This document shows positions 34,976 to 39,465 of a DNA stretch of 39,465 nt, one piece after another (within the stretch, counting starts at the first letter, position 1; every line of letters starts with the position of its first letter). The notes under the pieces are model-generated. The model did no database searches. It was not told the origin of the DNA and saw only the letters and a program-made list of their open reading frames with translations. The position numbers were made by a program, and so were the translations under genes. Source of the DNA: Bacteroidales bacterium (GTDB lineage: Bacteria > Bacteroidota > Bacteroidia > Bacteroidales > UBA7960); NCBI GenBank assembly GCA_003557385.1, contig PWON01000131.1, forward strand, positions 1 to 39,465. Direction: 5' to 3'.

Positions 34976-35155
34976 TCAACTACCGGCCCTAAGTCTTTTC
35001 CCTTTTCCTATACCTCCATCAACCCTGCGTCTTTTTCCCATTCCGCGACCGAGTTGTTGATCCAGTTCTTTTTCAGACGGCTCTTTGCAGCGTCCCAGTT
35101 TGCGGCCTGTCAGGCGTCCCTTGCCTTCAGGGCCAGTTCCATCAAGTCTTGGCAT
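34976..35155 (-). CDS. DUF5320-type small basic glycine-rich protein
   Basis: A 59-residue protein on the minus strand: MPRLDGTGPEGKGRLTGRKL at the start, then GRCKEPSEKELDQQLGRG and a basic Gly/Lys/Arg tail. The opening pattern MP-x-x-DGTGP-x-G-x-G-x-x-TGR is characteristic of DUF5320 proteins, which commonly accompany NifX/ORP-like and MinD/ferredoxin genes in anaerobes. There is one Cys. Function unknown; it may be a small structural or cluster-binding accessory. It is the first gene of the minus-strand operon, 29 bp before the NifX-like gene. Confidence 0.8.
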   Translation of the reverse strand: MPRLDGTGPEGKGRLTGRKLGRCKEPSEKELDQQLGRGMGKRRRVDGGIGKGKRLRAGS

Positions 35156-35188
35156 AATGTTTCGTTTTTTAGGTAATACAAAAAATAT

Positions 35189-35203
35189 TGAACTAAATCA
35201 TTT
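35189..35203. promoter_or_regulatory. Degenerate copy of the TGAAC/GTTCA operator before the DUF5320 operon
   Basis: On the plus strand TGAAC-TAAA-TCATTT; read along the minus strand, a half-site AAATGA then TTTAGTTCA. GTTCA ends one base before TATTTTTTG (35179-35187), a -7 box with one extra T. The other arm is shortened by two bases compared with the copies at 31135 and 37034. Confidence 0.35.
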
Positions 35204-35273
35204 CCTGCATGGCAGCATGTCAACTCCCAGGGAAACACCCAGTCTTCTTGAAGGCACCGGACCGAACAAATAC

Positions 35274-36455
35274 TTATACATGATTCAGGGCCTGTTTGAG
35301 GTCTTCAATTATATCGTCAACATCTTCGATGCCCACTGACAATCTGACCAGGTCATCAGATATGCCAGCCGCCAACTTATGTTTTCTGCTCACGGCCGCA
35401 TGCGTCATCGAAGCCGGATGCTGAATAAGGGTTTCCACCCCACCCAGGGAAACTGCCAGGATGGCAAGACGCACATTATCCATGAGTTTCTCTCCAGCCT
35501 TAAACCCCCCTTTTAAACCAAAACTCATCATAGAACCCGGACCGTCCATTTGTTTCCTGGCCAATGCATACTGCGGATGCGATGACAGTCCGGGATACTT
35601 GATCCAGGAAACTTTCGGATGAAATTGAATAAATTCAGCCAGGCAAAGGGCATTGTTCTGTGCACGCTCAATACGCAAAGCCAGTGTTTTAAGACCGCGT
35701 AATGCCATATACGCCTGTGTCGGATCCATATTACAGCCCATATACGTCATCATATGACGTACTTTTTTATACACCCGGGGCTCTTTGGTTACAATAACCC
35801 CACCTACAATGTCTGCATGTCCATTAATAAATTTGGTAACAGAGTGTAACACCACATCTGCACCTAAATCCAGGGGTTTTTGCAAATAAGGTGAACAAAA
35901 GGTATTATCAACCACCAGTAACAGATTGTGCTTCCTGGCAATTTCAGCACAAGCCAGAATATCTGTAATTTCCATGGTAGGATTTGCAGGAGTTTCAATA
36001 TATAAAACCCGGGTGTTGGGCTTGATGGCGGCTATGATATTTTCGATATCAGACGTATTGACAAAACTTGATTCCACCCCAAACCTTGATAAATCAAACT
36101 CAAGCACACCCCTTGCCGGACCATACACCGCCCCGGTGCTGATAATATGATCGCCTGCGCCCAACAATGCCATATACACACTGGTTATGGCCCCCATCCC
36201 GGAACTGGTGGCAATGCCATCGTATGCATTTTCCAGTTCGGCAATGCTTTGCTCAAAAGCGCGTATGGTGGGATTTGCCAGCCTGGTATAAATATATCCA
36301 TCACTTTTTCCCGAAAAACAATCCGCACCGTGTTTAGCATTTTTAAACCTGAATGTAGAAGTTTGATAAATAGGCACTGTAGCACTGCCGTAAGGTTCTT
36401 CGATTTCACCTGCATGTATAAGCTTTGTGTTAAATCCTTTGTTTTTTGTATTCAT
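35274..36455 (-). CDS. Methionine gamma-lyase / cystathionine gamma-synthase-like PLP enzyme
   Basis: Trans-sulfuration enzyme of the Cys/Met metabolism PLP family, 393 residues, complete. PLP lysine K208 in HSVTKFINGH, D183 in VVDNTF, tetramer-contact YTRLANPT (57-63 region), and the C-terminal LAVSLGGVETLIQHPASMTH. Overall pattern is closest to methionine gamma-lyase (L-methionine to methanethiol, 2-oxobutyrate and ammonia), especially PGLSSHPQY, SLGG-x-ETLIQHPASMTH and RLSVGIED. However the active-site Cys of characterised MGLs (C116 of Pseudomonas putida, in YGC) is here P113 in YGPAR, so the activity may be beta/gamma elimination or synthase on another substrate. It is 21 bp downstream of cobO. 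Confidence 0.9.
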   Translation of the reverse strand: MNTKNKGFNTKLIHAGEIEEPYGSATVPIYQTSTFRFKNAKHGADCFSGKSDGYIYTRLANPTIRAFEQSIAELENAYDGIATSSGMGAITSVYMALLGAGDHIISTGAVYGPARGVLEFDLSRFGVESSFVNTSDIENIIAAIKPNTRVLYIETPANPTMEITDILACAEIARKHNLLLVVDNTFCSPYLQKPLDLGADVVLHSVTKFINGHADIVGGVIVTKEPRVYKKVRHMMTYMGCNMDPTQAYMALRGLKTLALRIERAQNNALCLAEFIQFHPKVSWIKYPGLSSHPQYALARKQMDGPGSMMSFGLKGGFKAGEKLMDNVRLAILAVSLGGVETLIQHPASMTHAAVSRKHKLAAGISDDLVRLSVGIEDVDDIIEDLKQALNHV

Positions 36456-36476
36456 TGCAATAGCCTTTAAAATATG

Positions 36477-36998
36477 TTAATACTCTATACCCTTCCGGGC
36501 CTCTACACCCTGATGGTAGTAATGTTTTATCTCTTTCATCTCAGTAACCAGGTCGGCCATATCATACAACACCTCCGGTGCAGACCTTCCGGTAAGCACT
36601 ATTTCCATATTGATCGGTTTATTCTTTAACAAATTGATGAGTTCGTCCAATGAAATTAATTGATATAAAAGGGCAATATTGACCTCGTCCAAAATGAGCA
36701 AATCGCACTCGTTGTTCCTTACAATGGCATCAATTTCAACCATCCCCCGGTGTGCTGCCTGAAAGTCCTCACGGCTAGGTTCATTTTTTATGAAGCATTT
36801 CCGGCCATATTGTTTCAAACGGATCGACGGGATCATTTTCAACACATCCAGTTCCGCGTAATGCATGCCCTTTACAAACTGTGCAATAAAAACATTTTTC
36901 CCCGCTCCCGCAGCCCTTATAGCTAAACCAATGGAGGCAGTGGTTTTGCCTTTTCCATCGCCTGTATACAATTGTATGTACCCTTTGTGTGATTTCAT
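36477..36998 (-). CDS. cobO: Cob(I)yrinic acid a,c-diamide adenosyltransferase (CobO/BtuR/CobA type)
   Basis: ATP:corrinoid adenosyltransferase, 173 residues, which attaches the 5'-deoxyadenosyl ligand to Co(I) corrinoids to make adenosylcobalamin forms. The P-loop YTGDGKGKTTA at the N-terminus, AQFVKGMHYAE, and the Walker B segment CDLLILDEVNIAL are diagnostic of the CobA/CobO/BtuR fold (not the PduO type). The family's C-terminal VTEMKEIKHYYHQGV-x-ARKGIEY tail, which closes over ATP, is present. No cobalamin riboswitch-like region or other cob gene is adjacent. It is first in an operon with the MGL-like gene, and its promoter carries the perfect TGAAC-N4-GTTCA palindrome. Confidence 0.94.
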   Translation of the reverse strand: MKSHKGYIQLYTGDGKGKTTASIGLAIRAAGAGKNVFIAQFVKGMHYAELDVLKMIPSIRLKQYGRKCFIKNEPSREDFQAAHRGMVEIDAIVRNNECDLLILDEVNIALLYQLISLDELINLLKNKPINMEIVLTGRSAPEVLYDMADLVTEMKEIKHYYHQGVEARKGIEY

Positions 36999-37026
36999 AA
37001 TCCCATTTTACTATTATAAGACCCTT

Positions 37027-37034
37027 CAAAGTTA
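37027..37034 (-). promoter_or_regulatory. -7 promoter element for the cobO operon
   Basis: On the minus strand TAACTTTG, an exact TAnnTTTG match 28 bp before the cobO ATG. It abuts the palindromic operator. Confidence 0.55.
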
Positions 37035-37053
37035 AATGAACTATGGTTCATTT
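37034..37053. promoter_or_regulatory. Palindromic operator AAATGAAC-TATG-GTTCATTT upstream of cobO
   Basis: Perfect eight-base arms with a four-base centre. The GTTCA half-site (minus strand) ends two bases before the -7 box TAACTTTG. Same core and placement as the dyad upstream of the DUF134 operon at 31135-31148. Confidence 0.65.
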
Positions 37054-37164
37054 CAAAATTTTTTTAATACTATTTGTTTGTTATGATTATTATTTGATCA
37101 CGAAAACTACCCGGCTAAAAAAATGCTTACATCAGCATAAATGACCGAATCAATTAAAAGTTGA

Positions 37165-37172
37165 TATATTTG
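37165..37172 (+). promoter_or_regulatory. -7 promoter element for the LytTR gene
   Basis: TATATTTG, an exact consensus match. The expected transcription start is near 37178-37180, almost on top of the ATG at 37181, so either the mRNA is nearly leaderless or translation starts at ATG 37199. The rest of 37054-37164 is A+T-rich with no gene. Confidence 0.55.
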
Positions 37173-37180
37173 TTCGCAGA

Positions 37181-38059
37181 ATGATAAACGATGCCCCAAT
37201 GCATCAATGGCTGCACAAAAAATGCCTGCAAAATTATATCATCCGGAATCCCGGGGCCGGGGCACCGGTTATGGCCGCATTTTGTTTTGTTTTCCTGATC
37301 CTTTATCGTCCCCTTGATACCCATCCCGGTCATTTTCTCGGATATGAAGCGACCATGGCCGTATATTGCCTGATAACAGGCCTGTCTGTTTTTGGCCTGG
37401 CAACATGGCTGAAGCATTTCAGATATTTTTCCGATCAGAAACAATGGACCATTCTCAGGGAAGTATTATCGATCCTGTTCGTGCTAACCGGCATGGGGTT
37501 TACCATATTTCTCACTGCATTTCTGATCGAACCCCCGGCTTACCGGTGGAACTTTCAAACACTGGCCGACTCCATTAAAAATGCCTACTTAATAGGCATT
37601 ATCCCTTTTGCTTTCTTTTCGCTGGTCAACACACGCTTTTGGCTTCCGTCAGAATATGTGATGGTAAAAAAAGAGGCCATGGGCCTGCATCCTGATGCCC
37701 CGGCAGAAGAAACAATCACCATCCGGTCGCAACTAAAAAAAGAAACATTGAAATTTCATCCGGATCAATTGATCTATGCTGAATCCGAAGGCAATTATGT
37801 AGTATTCTATTTAGAAGACAACCAACAGATCCAAAAAAAGATGATCCGCAACTCCATGAACAACATTGAGCAGGATCTTGAACAAATACCCCACATCATC
37901 AGGATACACAGGGCTTTTATGGTCAATTTAAAAAAGGTCCGCATGAAACGGGGCAACACGCTGGGTTATCGTCTGAAGCTTTCCGGTATAGAAACCGAGA
38001 TCCCTGTTGCCCGAAACCATACACGGCATTTTAATCAGCTTACCGAGCAAATGAGCTGA
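37181..38059 (+). CDS. Membrane-anchored LytTR-family transcriptional regulator
   Basis: A 292-residue protein with four predicted TM helices (about residues 30-45, 53-77, 95-115 and 135-152), a linker, and a C-terminal LytTR DNA-binding domain (about 190-285). The LytTR part shows FHPDQLIYAESEGNYVVFYL, then IRNSMNNIEQDLEQIPHIIRIHRAFMVNLKKV broken into its beta strands and helix, and the terminal IPVARNHTRHFNQL; these are textbook for LytTR. There is no receiver domain, so it probably senses a membrane or envelope signal directly. ATG 37199 (MHQWLHK) is an alternative start. The outer-membrane receptor gene follows after 162 bp on the same strand and may be a target. Confidence 0.9.
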   Translation: MINDAPMHQWLHKKCLQNYIIRNPGAGAPVMAAFCFVFLILYRPLDTHPGHFLGYEATMAVYCLITGLSVFGLATWLKHFRYFSDQKQWTILREVLSILFVLTGMGFTIFLTAFLIEPPAYRWNFQTLADSIKNAYLIGIIPFAFFSLVNTRFWLPSEYVMVKKEAMGLHPDAPAEETITIRSQLKKETLKFHPDQLIYAESEGNYVVFYLEDNQQIQKKMIRNSMNNIEQDLEQIPHIIRIHRAFMVNLKKVRMKRGNTLGYRLKLSGIETEIPVARNHTRHFNQLTEQMS

Positions 38060-38171
38060 TCCACCCATCCCAATTTTTTTCCGTTCATCACAAAATATTC
38101 CGTTGCCATTGCCACCGGCAACAAATCCTTGCCATGTGTCCCGGAAATTTGCAAGGTCTTTTAAAGGGCAT

Positions 38172-38179
38172 TTACTTTG
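38172..38179 (+). promoter_or_regulatory. Weak -7 promoter element before the outer-membrane receptor gene
   Basis: TTACTTTG differs from TAnnTTTG at the second base and lies 43 bp before ATG 38222. It is the best match in the 162-bp gap 38060-38221. Confidence 0.3.
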
Positions 38180-38221
38180 CTGCAGAAACAATGTAAATGT
38201 CTCACATAAAACGTCTTAAAA

Positions 38222-39465
38222 ATGAAAACAAATATCAGAACATCCGTAAATACAAACACGATAAGGCAATATGTCCTTGCATGCCTGTTGGCGATATTCT
38301 CTCCCGCGCCATTATGGGCACAAATGCAACAAACACAGATTACCGGGAAGATACTAAATGCCGGTACCGGTCAAACGATCCCATTTGCCAACATTGCCTT
38401 ATATAATGAAACCGGCACAGTCCAGGTTGCCGGCACATCAAGCAACCTGGAAGGAGAATTCAGCATTGGGGGGTTGGACAGCGGACATTATCAGCTGTGG
38501 ATCAGTGCCCTGGGATATGATCGCCTTGAGAAACAGGTTGTCGTAAAAACAGGCAGCTTATTGATGCTTGACAGCATTTTGTTAACTGCCAGGGAAATTC
38601 AACTGGAAGAAGTTTTGGTTGAGGCAGACCGGGTCAAGGCATTGGAAAGCAACGGGGTGACCACTTACCTGGTCAATCAAAGCATGGTGGATGCTTCCAA
38701 TAACGGCACCGATATCTTGCGGATCATTCCTGGGGTACACGTGGATTTCAGGCAGGAGATCAGCCTGTATGGCAGCCGGGACATTTTGATCCTTGTGGAT
38801 GGTGTAGAGCGCGACAGACAATTTATCCAGCAGCTTCAAGCCGGTCAGATCGACAAGGTAGAGGTAATTGCAAATCCCCCGGCCATCTATAACTCAAATG
38901 TCACGGGGGTGTTGAATATTCAACTCGTAAAAAAAACACAGAGGGGATTGGACGGACATGTATACCTGGAAATCCCCACATCTTTGTCGGAAGTATATAG
39001 CTTTCCCACCTACAGTTTACACTACAGTATTGACAGACTCAACATATTTACATCTTACAATGGTGAGTTGAGTTATTTCGACATACAGGAATCGCAAAGC
39101 AGGAAAATATTTCACGAAACAGGGATGCGTGAAATCACGACCACCCAGTTTGTGAAACAGGAAAACTGGTCGCACCGTTATCATTATGGCTTTGATTATT
39201 TTATTAACGACAGAAATCAAATGAACTTTTATGGATTTCACAATCCTTATGCCCAGGAACATAGCGGACATGTAGTGATGGAAACAAGTGGTTTTGATAC
39301 GGATCACTGGGTTGCCGAAAAAACAGACGATGACCGCAATCTGACCAATTACTATTCGCTGTATTACAAACATTTTTTCAATGAGACACCCGGGCATGAG
39401 CTTACCTGTGAAGCAAATTACCAGGATTTGCGCGCAGATAACAGCATCCGCTATGTAAATGAAGA
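38222..39465 (+). CDS. Outer-membrane beta-barrel receptor with CarboxypepD_reg-like N-terminus (TonB-receptor fold), 3' truncated by window
   Basis: The first 414 codons of a large outer-membrane protein; the frame is open to the window end. Signal peptide ends near residue 33 (PAPLWAQ). Residues about 37-120 form a CarboxypepD_reg-like/DUF4480-type beta-sandwich (QITGKILNAGTGQTIPFANI, then GEFSIGGLDSGHYQL). A plug-like domain follows from about 130 (VTTYLVNQSMVDAS, LRIIPGVHVDF, ILILVDGVERD, KVEVIANPPAIYNS), then the start of a barrel (OMP_b-brl_3-like). The plug lacks the usual TonB-box-rich start of SusC proteins, so it belongs with the outer-membrane beta-barrel/TonB-dependent receptor family proteins and not SusC/RagA. 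Ligand unknown. The LytTR gene lies upstream. Confidence 0.88.
   Translation, partial: MKTNIRTSVNTNTIRQYVLACLLAIFSPAPLWAQMQQTQITGKILNAGTGQTIPFANIALYNETGTVQVAGTSSNLEGEFSIGGLDSGHYQLWISALGYDRLEKQVVVKTGSLLMLDSILLTAREIQLEEVLVEADRVKALESNGVTTYLVNQSMVDASNNGTDILRIIPGVHVDFRQEISLYGSRDILILVDGVERDRQFIQQLQAGQIDKVEVIANPPAIYNSNVTGVLNIQLVKKTQRGLDGHVYLEIPTSLSEVYSFPTYSLHYSIDRLNIFTSYNGELSYFDIQESQSRKIFHETGMREITTTQFVKQENWSHRYHYGFDYFINDRNQMNFYGFHNPYAQEHSGHVVMETSGFDTDHWVAEKTDDDRNLTNYYSLYYKHFFNETPGHELTCEANYQDLRADNSIRYVNE

Noticed and set aside
36999-37180. Cobalamin riboswitch upstream of cobO
   Set aside because: The leader between the -7 box and ATG is under 30 bp, too short for a riboswitch, and no B12-box-like sequence was seen.
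38102-38122. GTTGCC/GGCAAC hairpin after the LytTR gene as a terminator
   Set aside because: Six-base stem with a nine-base loop and no following T-run; too weak to call.
1-39465. CRISPR arrays, tRNA/rRNA genes, insertion sequences, phage or plasmid genes
   Set aside because: Read by eye on both strands: no regularly spaced repeats, no cloverleaf with a TTC-type T loop, no transposase, integrase or terminal inverted repeats. A dedicated search could still find a weak case.

Overview
The window looks like chromosomal DNA from a member of the Bacteroidota, most likely an anaerobe or facultative anaerobe of the Bacteroidales/Marinilabiliales type; that rank is inference. Reasons: (i) at least eleven genes or operons are preceded by the Bacteroidota -7 element TAnnTTTG (or a one-base variant) a short distance before the start, with little use of Shine-Dalgarno sites; (ii) the protein set is typical of the phylum (single LptF/G permease, very long TamB, short CstA, Mrp without the CPxC pair, a CarboxypepD_reg/plug outer-membrane receptor, membrane-anchored LytTR regulator); (iii) the [FeFe]-hydrogenase maturases HydE/HydF, a flavodiiron protein and an ORP-like set of Fe-S MinD/Mrp ATPases point to anaerobic metabolism. 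I see no phage, insertion sequence, integrase, CRISPR array, tRNA or rRNA. Genes are packed tightly, with several 4-bp start/stop and stop/stop overlaps.

Layout. 1-5479 (+): end of an SDR dehydrogenase, an LptF/LptG permease, two GT4-type glycosyltransferases and RibBA. 5476-9954 (-): TamB, divergent from tsaD (10044-11060, +). 15466-11057 (-): one operon hydF-hydE-flavodiiron protein-lipoprotein. 15563-16321 (+): a methyltransferase. 16350-18225: divergent lipoproteins, a proline-iminopeptidase-like hydrolase and a cyclase/kynurenine-formamidase-like protein. 18299-21879: pirin, divergent from a CstA transporter coupled to an unknown membrane protein. 27461-21891 (-): a cell-wall/envelope set made of D-Ala-D-Ala dipeptidase, dipeptide epimerase, MscS channel, CorA and a class-C-type serine hydrolase. 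27602-29836 (+): an unusual STAS + kinase-fold fusion, facing a GNAT-like protein (31008-29887).

31179-35155 holds two convergent operons: DUF134 regulator-NifX/ORP-like-Mrp (+) and DUF5320-NifX/ORP-like-MinD/ferredoxin-MinD/ferredoxin (-). The gene content resembles the anaerobe-specific Orange Protein (ORP) complex described in Desulfovibrio, but with a DUF134 protein instead of a sigma-54 regulator. Next to it is cobO plus a methionine-gamma-lyase-like gene (36998-35274, -). The most interesting signal is a palindrome, TGAAC-N4-GTTCA, placed immediately upstream of the -7 box of the DUF134 operon and of the cobO operon, with a degenerate version at the same place before the DUF5320 operon. 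This suggests one regulon covering all three units, perhaps controlled by the DUF134 protein. The window ends with a membrane LytTR regulator and the first 414 codons of an outer-membrane beta-barrel receptor.
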